Below, piece by piece: positions 18,057 to 26,249 of a DNA stretch of 64,000 nt (positions are counted from its first letter, which is position 1; each line of letters opens with the position of its first letter). The notes below the pieces were generated by a model that was not told the DNA's origin, did no database searches, and was given only the letters and a program-made list of their open reading frames with translations. The stretch is from Calidifontibacillus oryziterrae (GTDB lineage Bacteria; Bacillota; Bacilli; Bacillales; Bacillaceae_J): the NCBI RefSeq assembly GCF_000331575.1, contig NZ_ANOK01000005.1, positions 124,001-188,000 of the forward strand, written 5' to 3'. The position numbers were made by a program, and so were the translations under genes.

Positions 18057-19216
18057 CAATTAACTACAGATTTCACCTTCACTTCGGCATATGCTAAAGC
18101 TTCTCCAGCATCTAGTTCACCTGTAAAAGCTTTATAAATATAATCGTATAATGGTGCCATCTTTTCGCCGGCGCGATCCATCATCGGTAATGGTTTGGCA
18201 TATTTTTCTATCAGTTTGAGATGTGTATCATACCATCTGTATTTTTCAGCATCCTTAACATACGTTGATTTACGAACAGGGGATCCAGCATAACCGCCAA
18301 CGATGCGATCTACTTCGGAACTTGTTATATAAGCTAAAAACTCGTTTGCCAATTTTTTATTTTTACAGCGTTGGCTAATGGCGAAACTCCATGTTACATT
18401 CCAAGCTGTTTTTATTGCTGCAAATCCTACATCCTCAATATCTAAGCAACGGTCATTTAACACGACCCCCAGTTGTCCACCCCAAGTAACTGTAAGCGCT
18501 ACCTTTTTCTTCTGGAATGCAACCCTTACTTCATCATTTCCATACGTATGCGTATCTTCTGGTGCATATTTCTTCAATGAGTTGTACTTCTTTAATGCAA
18601 TAATGCCTTTCTCATTATTAAAAGATGGTGCATGACTTGTAATGTCAAAAGCATCTATTGCTTCATTTCGTAAATACGGTAAAAAATCCAAGAATATTTC
18701 ACTTTGATGTGCCTTAAGTGCTATAGCTCTCATATTATCAACACGGTCGCACTTTTCTGCGAGCAATAAAATTGTATCCGTATCTACTACGTCCGATAAC
18801 TGTTCATTCATCACTCTACTAACAACACTTTTTCGATACAGGAAAATATGACCATCACAAAACGAAGGATACAAATAAGGTCGGCCATCAACAACCATTT
18901 CTCCGGCAATTACATCTAAAATATCCTCACGATTATATTCCTTTGTGCTTGGGTATTGTACTTCAGCAAGAAATCCTTGATTAATAAAGTCCTTCGCCCA
19001 TAGATGACCTGCTACCATAACAATGTCATAATCTTGCTCACCATTAAAAGTCGACATCATTGTTTCATAATACCGATCAAACGGCACAATATTAAATTCT
19101 ACTTTGACGCCTCTCGTTTTATTAAATTTTTCGATTAACGAAAATCGCGAATCAGTATATGCATATACTGCCGGGTCCCCAACTGCTAATACTTTTAAAC
19201 CGTTTTCGATATCCAT
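18056..19216 (-). CDS. family 1-like solute-binding protein without signal peptide
   Basis: A 386-residue protein with the fold pattern of sugar ABC binding proteins: an early beta strand KVLAVGDPAVYAY, FNKTRGVKVEFNIVPFDRYY, DYDIVMVAGHLWAKDFINQG, GRPYLYPSF and a late GGYAGSPVRKSTY. It lacks any signal peptide or lipobox. Only 24 bp separate it from the BMC pentamer gene, so no hidden N-terminus fits. It should therefore be cytoplasmic, perhaps a soluble sugar binder or a BMC-associated protein. The operon already has a separate lipoprotein binding protein at 30213-31331. Confidence 0.72.
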   Translation of the reverse strand: MDIENGLKVLAVGDPAVYAYTDSRFSLIEKFNKTRGVKVEFNIVPFDRYYETMMSTFNGEQDYDIVMVAGHLWAKDFINQGFLAEVQYPSTKEYNREDILDVIAGEMVVDGRPYLYPSFCDGHIFLYRKSVVSRVMNEQLSDVVDTDTILLLAEKCDRVDNMRAIALKAHQSEIFLDFLPYLRNEAIDAFDITSHAPSFNNEKGIIALKKYNSLKKYAPEDTHTYGNDEVRVAFQKKKVALTVTWGGQLGVVLNDRCLDIEDVGFAAIKTAWNVTWSFAISQRCKNKKLANEFLAYITSSEVDRIVGGYAGSPVRKSTYVKDAEKYRWYDTHLKLIEKYAKPLPMMDRAGEKMAPLYDYIYKAFTGELDAGEALAYAEVKVKSVVN

Positions 19217-19240
19217 TCCCTATTCATTCACCTGCTTATT

Positions 19241-19501
19241 TCACCCCTTGATTTCTGGTTCGTGATCAATGATTCCAACAACGACAGCATCAATTGGTGC
19301 TTTTTTTGTTAATGCATGCCCAGCAGCATCACCGGTTGTGACAAGAACAAGTTCTCCTTCACCTGCTCCTATATGATCAGCTGCAACAAAGTAGTCTTCT
19401 GATTCCCCATAACGAGGTTGAACAACTAGCAATTTATAACCTTGCAATGCATCATTTTTTCTTGTTGAAACTACCTTGCTAACCACCCTCCCAATAATCA
19501 T
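19241..19501 (-). CDS. BMC pentameric vertex protein (EutN/CcmL family)
   Basis: An 86-residue protein of the BMC-P family, whose pentamers cap the vertices of the icosahedral shell. It begins MIIGRVVSKVVSTRK, contains KLLVVQPRYG, and has VLVTTGDAAGHALTKKAPIDAVVVGIID in the expected order. The ATG is placed 9 bp after GGAGG; a GTG two codons upstream is too close to the site. It is the only BMC-P gene visible in the locus. Confidence 0.93.
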   Translation of the reverse strand: MIIGRVVSKVVSTRKNDALQGYKLLVVQPRYGESEDYFVAADHIGAGEGELVLVTTGDAAGHALTKKAPIDAVVVGIIDHEPEIKG

Positions 19502-19646
19502 TCGCACGAACCTCCTTTCCTAAAAAGGGTCTTCCCCTTCACTTACTGCTTAAAATACGTAATCTATACAAGGGATAAAGATATTTTTTAAATTTAATTT
19601 CGAGGACCTTGCTCTTATGTTTCACCACTTTAATAGTCCCTAACGT

Positions 19647-20312
19647 CTAAAAAATTAATTTTAATTGCTCATTTCCTTTTAAGCCAAAAGCATTGGCATC
19701 GTCAGTATCAATATGCATATCTAGTGCATATCTATCCTTTATTCTTATCGTAACTTGATCCATTACCCCCCCTTTAGCGCCTTCAACTAATACAGAAACC
19801 TTCTGGCCATCAAAGACACCATAATCATTTGCATCCTTTGGTGTCATGTGGATATGACGATCGGCAATTATACAGCCTTCCTCAAGGGTGACTGAACCCT
19901 TCGGACCAACAATTGTAATCGGTGCTGACCCTTTAAGATTCCCAGAATTTCTAACAGGAGCTGATAGTCCCAGTTTTCGCGCATCGCTACTCGCTATTTC
20001 GACTTGTGTTTTGCTTCGTAACGGTCCTAACACTCTTACATTTTCAATGATTCCTTTTGGACCGATTAGTGTTAACTTCTCATTACATGCATATTGCCCT
20101 GGCTGCGATATCTCCTTAAATTTTGTCAGATGATATCCTTCACCAAACAATAGTCCTACATGATCCTCTTGCAAATGAATATGCCGTGCTGAGATACTCA
20201 CAGGTACGTGCGTTTTTTGTTTATTACCATTTAACAATTTGCTGTTTTTTAATTCTTCGATTACCAAATACGTTATCTCTTCAATAAGGTCATCTCTAGT
20301 TGTATTTATCAC
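19647..20312 (-). CDS. pduL: phosphate acyltransferase, PduL family
   Basis: A 221-residue enzyme that converts acyl-CoA to acyl phosphate inside BMCs and recycles CoA for the aldehyde dehydrogenase. The metal-binding histidine motifs SARHIHL, ADRHIHM and ALDMHID are present, together with the duplicated beta-barrel pattern VRVLGPLRSKTQVEIA and KVSVLVEGAKGG. The first 25 residues (DDLIEEITYLVIEELKNSK) form an amphipathic helix separated by a short linker, as in encapsulated PduL proteins. It lies between the shell genes in one operon. Confidence 0.93.
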   Translation of the reverse strand: MINTTRDDLIEEITYLVIEELKNSKLLNGNKQKTHVPVSISARHIHLQEDHVGLLFGEGYHLTKFKEISQPGQYACNEKLTLIGPKGIIENVRVLGPLRSKTQVEIASSDARKLGLSAPVRNSGNLKGSAPITIVGPKGSVTLEEGCIIADRHIHMTPKDANDYGVFDGQKVSVLVEGAKGGVMDQVTIRIKDRYALDMHIDTDDANAFGLKGNEQLKLIF

Positions 20313-20324
20313 TTAAATCACGCC

Positions 20325-20600
20325 TTATTTTAAATTCGGGATTAATTTAGTAACGTCTGAATGCGGTCTTGGGATGACATGCACTGCTACTAACTCGCCT
20401 ACCCTTCCTGCTGCTTCAGCTCCTACCTCCGTTGCTGCTTTGACAGCACCAACTTCACCCTGAATAATAACTGACACGAGTCCCGAACCAATTTTTTCAC
20501 TACCAACAATCTCTACATTTGCAGCCTTTAGCATCGCATCTGCTGCTTCAATTGCAGCCGTTAACCCTCTTGTTTCAATTACTCCAAGTGAACTATTCAT
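20325..20600 (-). CDS. BMC-H hexameric shell protein (copy 1)
   Basis: A 91-residue single-BMC-domain protein that forms hexagonal shell tiles. It has the family pattern [18 protein letters not shown], the IGSGLVSVI pore-side strand, [17 protein letters not shown] and VIPRPHSDV. The ATG is set by AGGAGGAG a few bases upstream; the frame is open further upstream but without a site. It is nearly identical to the next gene (20682-20957), so the two arose by recent duplication or are kept alike by conversion. Confidence 0.95.
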   Translation of the reverse strand: MNSSLGVIETRGLTAAIEAADAMLKAANVEIVGSEKIGSGLVSVIIQGEVGAVKAATEVGAEAAGRVGELVAVHVIPRPHSDVTKLIPNLK

Positions 20601-20681
20601 GTTGTGTTCTCCTCCTGTATTTATCCTTTTTCTGCTTTCGTAACGAAACCAATTCAACTGCTTTTAAAGAACACCCTAAAA

Positions 20682-20957
20682 TTATTTAATATTTGGAAGT
20701 AATTTAGAAAGGTCACCGTGTGGCCTTGGGATAACATGTACTGCTACTAACTCGCCTACCCTTCCTGCTGCTTCAGCTCCCACTTCCGTTGCTGCCTTGA
20801 CAGCACCCACATCACCTTGGACAATAACTGATACTAAACCAGAACCAATTTTTTCACTCCCTACAATTTCCACATTTGCGGCCTTTAGCATTGCATCCGC
20901 CGCCTCTATCGCTGCTGTTAATCCTCTTGTCTCGATTATTCCTATTGATTCATTCAT
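20682..20957 (-). CDS. BMC-H hexameric shell protein (copy 2)
   Basis: A 91-residue BMC-domain protein that differs from the copy at 20325-20600 at only about a dozen positions, mostly near the ends (for example [16 protein letters not shown] against [16 protein letters not shown]). Its ATG overlaps the stop of the tailed BMC gene by 4 bp, so translation is coupled. These two are the probable main tiles of the shell. Confidence 0.95.
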   Translation of the reverse strand: MNESIGIIETRGLTAAIEAADAMLKAANVEIVGSEKIGSGLVSVIVQGDVGAVKAATEVGAEAAGRVGELVAVHVIPRPHGDLSKLLPNIK

Positions 20958-21424
20958 GATAAAGCCTCCTTGCTAGTCTTTGTTGTTGTTTTATTCGCTT
21001 CTGTTTTACTAGTTCTTTTCCGTCTTTTTTGTTTAGGTGAAGTATCTTTTTTAGCTGTTTTTACTAAGTCTGCACTTTTGGAATGATCCTCTGGTAAAAG
21101 ATCTTCTACAATACTTAACCTACCTGGCCCTTCAATTTTGGATGGAACGATAAATTTTAAAATTTCTGAATGGGGATTTGTAATAACCAAAGCCATTTTT
21201 AATGGGTTTTTCGGTTTGTTTTCACAAATCTGCTTAGCTAACCTTATAGCTGTTGTGGCATCAGGAATACTGCCCCCAACAATTAATGTTACTAATCTCC
21301 CACCGAGGTAGTTTTCGCTTGTTACAAATTCTACATTACTTGCCTTACATATTTCGTCTAAAAGCTCCATCGCGGTGGCAAAGTACTGTGCTTCTATTAC
21401 GCCAATCGCTTCATACTTTTTCAT
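20954..21424 (-). CDS. BMC-domain shell protein with a basic C-terminal tail
   Basis: A 156-residue protein. Residues 1-95 are a BMC domain ([46 protein letters not shown]), more diverged than the two main tiles. Residues 96-156 are a low-complexity extension rich in Lys, Arg, Ser and Thr, with the core [10 protein letters not shown]. The layout recalls PduK/EutK-like shell proteins that carry extra C-terminal segments, but this tail has no recognisable fold. It might bind nucleic acid, acidic cargo or other cell structures. Confidence 0.85.
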   Translation of the reverse strand: MKKYEAIGVIEAQYFATAMELLDEICKASNVEFVTSENYLGGRLVTLIVGGSIPDATTAIRLAKQICENKPKNPLKMALVITNPHSEILKFIVPSKIEGPGRLSIVEDLLPEDHSKSADLVKTAKKDTSPKQKRRKRTSKTEANKTTTKTSKEALS

Positions 21425-21561
21425 CCATTACCACCTTCTCATTTGCACATTTATAAAATTCTAAGCTGACATTAAACCAGAAGGCACGAAGCACTTCGCT
21501 TGTTTTTTACAATCTATAATTGTATACTTCCCTTTCTAGCAAAAATTAAATACGACAGGCC

Positions 21562-21649
21562 TGATGCAAACTCTAATGCATACTCTAATGCAAACTCTGA
21601 TGCAAACATCAATGCAAACATCAATGCAAACTCTAATGCAAACTCTCGT
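21562..21649. repeat. 12-bp tandem repeat (about seven copies) between shell genes
   Basis: Copies of a 12-bp unit ATGCAAACTCTA with variants lie between two BMC-H genes. The unit length is a multiple of three, yet no gene covers it. Confidence 0.85.
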
Positions 21650-21654
21650 TAGTT

Positions 21655-21924
21655 TTATTTATCTACAATGGAATACAAACCTTTATAAGGCCTAGGAATG
21701 ACACGATAAGCAACTAGCTCTCCATGTCTCATCGCCTCAGCTTGTCCTATATCGATCGCATACAGGACTGATGCTAAATCCCCTTTAATAAAAATAGCAA
21801 TTAATCCTGACCCAACCCGATTAACCTTATATAGATCTACAAAAGCTGATTTAGTCATTGCATCAATACAAGCTATGGCAGTTACCATCCCCGTTACCTC
21901 TATGATCCCTAATGACTTATTCAC
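21655..21924 (-). CDS. BMC-H shell protein (diverged)
   Basis: An 89-residue BMC-domain protein beginning NKSLGIIEVTGMVTAIACID, with VNRVGSGLIAIFIKGDLASV and VAYRVIPRPYKGL in register with other BMC-H proteins. The start is probably the GTG at 21924, about 8 bp after GGGGTGG; another GTG three codons earlier directly abuts the site. Its diverged pore region (VNRVGSG) suggests different permeability from the two main tiles. Confidence 0.88.
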   Translation of the reverse strand: MNKSLGIIEVTGMVTAIACIDAMTKSAFVDLYKVNRVGSGLIAIFIKGDLASVLYAIDIGQAEAMRHGELVAYRVIPRPYKGLYSIVDK

Positions 21925-21991
21925 TTTCTCCACCCCTTACTTGTGCTCTTTTCAGGTAGATTCCCAAACTAAAATGGAAAGTGGTCTACCT

Positions 21992-22312
21992 TTATTTGAG
22001 CTTTACCTTTCCGGTAGAAAGGAGCTTTTCTAAACCAGGCATTGCTGATGGTATTATATGGGAAAGAATATCCTTTTCACTTATATACCTGCTTGCTTCT
22101 TGCCTTGCCGATTCTAGGGCAATTTTGATATCATCAACTCTACCGCTAAGTTTTACTTGAATTACCACTGGTATTGGTGCGGCATTGCCCAAAACTGGAT
22201 TATTACTATCGATTCCTTCTATTTTAATGTTTGCCGCTTTACATGCTTTATCCATTGCCGCAAGTGCCACACTATAACCTTGTACCTCTAAAAAGCCTAC
22301 TGCCTTCTTCAT
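21992..22312 (-). CDS. BMC-domain shell protein with an extended loop
   Basis: A protein of about 106 residues with the BMC pattern KKAVGFLEVQGYSVALAAMD and the strand PIPVVIQVKLSGRVDDIKIA. About ten extra residues (IDSNNPVLGNAA) sit where the pore loop normally is, and the C-terminus is longer (PGLEKLLSTGKVKLK). AGGTGA lies 5 bp before the chosen ATG. It is a single-domain protein, not a tandem BMC-T, and follows the aldehyde dehydrogenase gene directly in the operon. Confidence 0.82.
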   Translation of the reverse strand: MKKAVGFLEVQGYSVALAAMDKACKAANIKIEGIDSNNPVLGNAAPIPVVIQVKLSGRVDDIKIALESARQEASRYISEKDILSHIIPSAMPGLEKLLSTGKVKLK

Positions 22313-22405
22313 GTTAATCACCTACATTTGTGGATGGTGTTGGGTTTCCCTTTATTCCACTATTTTGAAAAAATTACTACTTTTAAACCAAGAAAGAACA
22401 CCGTG

Positions 22406-24082
22406 CTAGATGATGCGAAAGCCACCTTCAGCTAACACACATCTTCTTTGTCTCGTAAAAGTTCTTGCTGACGTAATTCCTTCCCCAGTAGGCCCGGCAA
22501 TTGTCATCGTTGTATGACCTTCACCACCAAAGCCAACTCCAGCTAATGATGAGGCGTTTTTTACAAATATCGTTGTTTCAACTGCTCTCGCAAACCGAGT
22601 TAAGTTATCGACATTTTTGGAGTGCATTAATGCTGTGTGGCGATTTCCATGCTCTGCCTCCACAGCCATTGCAATTGCTTCATCCAAGTTTCGAACTTTT
22701 ACAATTGGAAGAACCGGCATTAATTGCTCCACTTGCACAAAAGGATGATCAAAATCTACTTCACAAATTAACAGCTTTACGTTTGAACTAGGTTGAACAC
22801 CGATCTTTTCTAAAAACTTGCTTGCGCTTTGTCCAACCCATTTCTTCGCAACATGATACTCCCTTTTCGTATCTAGGCTACATCCTCTAGCTTCTTTGTT
22901 TACATTCTCTTCAAGGGCGAAGGTCATTACGTGTTCAAGCTCGTTTTGCGAAAGCATATATGCTCCGTTATTGAGCATATGGAATATTAAATCATCAGCA
23001 ACAGCATCTATAACAAATACTTCTTTTTCCGCAATGCAAAGAAGGTTATTATCGAATGATGCTCCTTCAACAATTGCTTTTGCTGCATGTTCAATGTCCG
23101 CAGTTTCATCAACAATGACTGGTGGATTCCCTGCTCCTGCACCAATTGCCTTTTTCCCTGATTTTAATAATGATTTGACTAAGCCCGGTCCTCCAGTTCC
23201 GACAAGAATTTTTACCTTTGGATTATCAATTAGCCTTTGCATTGTTTCCATAGTTGGCTCTCGCACCATTGTTACAAGGTTCGCCGGACCACCTGCCTCA
23301 ATTATCGTTTTATTTATGAGTGAAACAGCATAAGCACACGATCGTTTTGAGGATGGATGTACATTAAACACAACAGCATTTCCAGCTGCAATCATTCCGA
23401 TTGTATTATTGAATATTGTCTCAGTCGGATTTGTTACTGGCGTAACTCCTCCAATTAGTCCAAACGGGCCTTGTTCAATAATAGTCAATCCGTCATCACC
23501 CGAAATTGCATGCGTCCTCAAATCCTCTGTCCCAGGTGTCTTTAAAGCAGTTAACTCTAGTTTGGCAATTTTATCTTCATAAACACCTAACTTCGTTTCT
23601 TCAAAAACGAGCTTTGCTAAATATTCCTTTTCTTTTAATATTGCTTTACGTATTGCGGAAATTATTTTTTCACGATCTTTGAGTTGAAAGTTTTTGACAT
23701 AATTCCGCTGGGCGTTAAAACCCTCTTCAATTGCGTCATCCATATTTTCAAAAACGCCAAACTGTCCTGTAGATGAATCTAAATGACTACCACTAGCTTG
23801 GCCGTTACCTTTATTACTCGTGTTCGTAGTAGTAGCGCAATGGTTCACTGGAGCTACTAGTCCTGGAAATTGCTTATTTTTCCCATTATGATTGGTGCCA
23901 TTTCCCTTTAGATATCCACCCGAATTCTCTGACTTGTTATGTTCTGATGGATCTAGTGTCTTCATTTTGATGGGTCTGACAGATTTTGGGGTGTCATCAT
24001 TAGCTGTCTTTGCCAGTGATCCTTCCACGTTTTGTAAGACGGCTTGAACTATTTTTTGAATATCATGTTCTGTTATATTCAT
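22406..24082 (-). CDS. CoA-acylating aldehyde dehydrogenase (PduP/EutE-like) with encapsulation peptide
   Basis: About 558 residues. The enzyme oxidises an aldehyde to acyl-CoA with NAD+ and is the signature enzyme of metabolosomes. The first 20 residues (NITEHDIQKIVQAVLQNV) form the amphipathic helix used for encapsulation, followed by a low-complexity Asn/Gly/Ser linker to about residue 105. The catalytic domain has the nucleophile in SFDNNLLCIAEKE (C349) and the GPFGLIGGVTPVTNPTET region. Translation probably begins at MNITEH; the frame is open further upstream but that part lacks homology-like pattern. It follows the aldolase, which would supply its substrate. Confidence 0.93.
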   Translation of the reverse strand: MNITEHDIQKIVQAVLQNVEGSLAKTANDDTPKSVRPIKMKTLDPSEHNKSENSGGYLKGNGTNHNGKNKQFPGLVAPVNHCATTTNTSNKGNGQASGSHLDSSTGQFGVFENMDDAIEEGFNAQRNYVKNFQLKDREKIISAIRKAILKEKEYLAKLVFEETKLGVYEDKIAKLELTALKTPGTEDLRTHAISGDDGLTIIEQGPFGLIGGVTPVTNPTETIFNNTIGMIAAGNAVVFNVHPSSKRSCAYAVSLINKTIIEAGGPANLVTMVREPTMETMQRLIDNPKVKILVGTGGPGLVKSLLKSGKKAIGAGAGNPPVIVDETADIEHAAKAIVEGASFDNNLLCIAEKEVFVIDAVADDLIFHMLNNGAYMLSQNELEHVMTFALEENVNKEARGCSLDTKREYHVAKKWVGQSASKFLEKIGVQPSSNVKLLICEVDFDHPFVQVEQLMPVLPIVKVRNLDEAIAMAVEAEHGNRHTALMHSKNVDNLTRFARAVETTIFVKNASSLAGVGFGGEGHTTMTIAGPTGEGITSARTFTRQRRCVLAEGGFRII

Positions 24083-24199
24083 AGTTAGCGGTGATACTCC
24101 TTTCAAAGCTTTGTGTTTACGAGTACATGGCAACTTTGAGTTTTACTTTGTGAATCAACTGAATCAACAAAATCAACAAGTAGCATCCTCTTGTTAGGG

Positions 24200-25000
24200 T
24201 TAGCGCTTCATATTTTCTAGAACCTTTTCGGTTACTTTGCGAACGATAGTCTCTATCAACTCTTCTTTTGCTTGTAATTCATTTTTACCCTTCAAAGGAT
24301 TTGTAGTTTCATCTTTACATGGTGGTACTCCACCAGTTTTGATGCCAAGTTTTTCTCTTAATCCCATTAAGGTATCAATTTGGTTGCAATTCAGCTCATT
24401 CACTTTATTAATAATATTGTTTGAATACATTAGCATTAAGGCATAATGCTCTAAAGATTCCATCCGAAAATACGCTTCGATAATATCTCTTCCCCAAGTA
24501 AGCGCCCCGTGGTTTGCAAGAAGTACCGCATTATAGTTTTTGCAAAATGGCGCGATTGAATCTGGTACTTCCTGTGTGCCTGGTGTTGCATACGGTGCAA
24601 TTGGCACTGTGCCTAACAACACGACCGCCTCCGCCGTAACAGGTTTTTCCAAGCTAATCCCCGCAATGGCATACGATGTAGCAACAGGTGGATGCGCATG
24701 GACAACAGCCTTAACTTCAGGATTTTCATTATAAACGCGTAAATGCATTTTAACTTCAGAAGACGGTTTATGTTTTCCTGAGATAACATTTCCCTGGAGG
24801 TCCATTTTCACCATCATGTCAGGTGTCATAAAACCTTTACTTACTCCTGTTGGTGTTGCCCAAATTGTATTTGGTCCGCATTTGACTGTTATATTACCGT
24901 CATTCGCTGCAACAAAGTTTTTATTATACACCCTTCTACCAATTTCACATATCCATTTCTTTGCTTCAAAATCAGAATAATAGCCGTTATTATCAACCAT
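24200..25000 (-). CDS. class II aldolase (fuculose-phosphate aldolase family) with C-terminal encapsulation-like helix
   Basis: A zinc aldolase of about 266 residues, predicted to split a ketopentose 1-phosphate into dihydroxyacetone phosphate and an aldehyde. Zinc ligands are in VVHAHPPVATSYA and LLANHGALTWG, the catalytic-acid region is SSEVKMHLRVY, and GNITVK and PTGVSKG bind phosphate in the family. After the catalytic domain (to about residue 205) comes a linker and a final amphipathic helix EELIETIVRKVTEKVLE, like a BMC encapsulation peptide. Start candidates are 25000, 25009 and 25015; GGGGATGG favours 25000. Neighbouring kinase and isomerase genes point to a 5-deoxyribulose or methylthioribulose 1-phosphate substrate, as in the DrdA/Ald2 aldolases. 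Confidence 0.87.
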   Translation of the reverse strand: MVDNNGYYSDFEAKKWICEIGRRVYNKNFVAANDGNITVKCGPNTIWATPTGVSKGFMTPDMMVKMDLQGNVISGKHKPSSEVKMHLRVYNENPEVKAVVHAHPPVATSYAIAGISLEKPVTAEAVVLLGTVPIAPYATPGTQEVPDSIAPFCKNYNAVLLANHGALTWGRDIIEAYFRMESLEHYALMLMYSNNIINKVNELNCNQIDTLMGLREKLGIKTGGVPPCKDETTNPLKGKNELQAKEELIETIVRKVTEKVLENMKR

Positions 25001-25111
25001 TTTAACCATCCCCATTTCCGAAATCACTATTACCAAATAACTTTTCAATTTATATTAAAACACACAAAACTCATTAAAAGATGGTATCCAATAAAATTAC
25101 ATACTTTTCTT

Positions 25112-25172
25112 TTATGCTTTGGATTTAGCTTTAACTTTAGCTTTATCTTTGGCTTTGGCTTTAGCTTTGGCT
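25112..25172 (-). repeat. hexanucleotide repeat at the 3' end of the isomerase gene
   Basis: About ten copies of a 6-bp unit (AAGCYA on the minus strand) begin in the last codons of the isomerase gene and run past its stop. In the +1 frame they read as alternating Ala-Lys and end in TAA at 25112-25114. A one-base slip would add a lysine-rich tail of about 19 residues to the enzyme. Confidence 0.8.
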
Positions 25173-26234
25173 TGCTTCGAACATTTTCGGAAGACTTTCA
25201 GTAAACGGAGCATATGCAATCCCGTCTTCTGTGATGATGGCACTAATAAATTGGTGATCCGTTACGTCAAATGCAGGATTATACGTTTTTACATCCTTTG
25301 GTGCCATTGATTCTGCATACCACTTTGTCGTTATTTCCTCAGAAGGACGCAATTCAATTTCAATGTCATCACCTGTTTTACATTCTAAATCTACAGTTGA
25401 AAGTGGTGCACAAACATAGAAAGGAACACCGTAATGTTTAGCAAGTATAGCGACACCTGATGTGCCAATTTTATTTGCTGTATCGCCATTGGCTGCGACA
25501 CGATCACAGCCAACAAGTACTGCTTGTACTTTGCCTTCCTTCATAACAATTGAGACCATATTATCGCATATTAAAGTGACGTCAATTCCCGCTTCATTTA
25601 ATTCCCAAGCTGTTAACCTTGCTCCTTGTAGTAATGGACGCGTTTCATCAGCATATACCTTAAAATTATATCCTTGATCTTGTCCTAAATAGATCGGTGC
25701 CAGCGCTGTCCCGTATTTTGAAGTTGCAATTGCACCTGCATTACAATGTGTTAACAATCCCATGTCTGGCTTCAGTAATGACAATGCATATTTACCTATA
25801 GATTCATTTACTTTTTCGTCTTCAGCACGTATATTTTCTGCTTCTTCCTTTAAGGCGGCTTTAACCTCATCCACATTCTTACCTTTCTCTAATAAAAATC
25901 GTTTTTCCATTCGATTTAATGCCCAAAAAAGGTTAACTGCAGTAGGACGTGATGATGCTAAGTAATCTTTAATCTTCTTAAATTCTTCATATAATTCATC
26001 ATAAGTAGAGGCATCTGTTTTTCTTGTTCCTAAGTATATTCCATAAGCCGCAGCAATTCCGATTGCCGGAGCACCACGAACCTTTAAATGATAGATAGCA
26101 TCCCAAACATCCTTCATATTATCGATTTCTAAAAATATTTTTTTATTAGGTAAGACGGTTTGATCTAATATGATCAGCCTATCTCTTTCGTCATCAAGTC
26201 TTACTGATTGGATTACTCCACTTGATTTGTCCAT
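25161..26234 (-). CDS. methylthioribose-1-phosphate isomerase-like protein (MtnA/DrdI family)
   Basis: A 357-residue aldose-1-phosphate/ketose-1-phosphate isomerase. It has [13 protein letters not shown], the catalytic cysteine in [10 protein letters not shown] (C164) and the catalytic aspartate in [17 protein letters not shown], exactly as in MtnA. MtnA converts 5-methylthioribose 1-phosphate to the ribulose form; the DrdI branch does the same for 5-deoxyribose 1-phosphate, and sequence reading alone does not separate them. The gene lies between kinase and aldolase genes. The MtnW/MtnX/MtnB/MtnD genes of the classical methionine salvage pathway are not in this window, which favours the aldolase route. 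Confidence 0.92.
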   Translation of the reverse strand: MDKSSGVIQSVRLDDERDRLIILDQTVLPNKKIFLEIDNMKDVWDAIYHLKVRGAPAIGIAAAYGIYLGTRKTDASTYDELYEEFKKIKDYLASSRPTAVNLFWALNRMEKRFLLEKGKNVDEVKAALKEEAENIRAEDEKVNESIGKYALSLLKPDMGLLTHCNAGAIATSKYGTALAPIYLGQDQGYNFKVYADETRPLLQGARLTAWELNEAGIDVTLICDNMVSIVMKEGKVQAVLVGCDRVAANGDTANKIGTSGVAILAKHYGVPFYVCAPLSTVDLECKTGDDIEIELRPSEEITTKWYAESMAPKDVKTYNPAFDVTDHQFISAIITEDGIAYAPFTESLPKMFEASQS

Positions 26235-26249
26235 TTTAGATCCTCCTAT

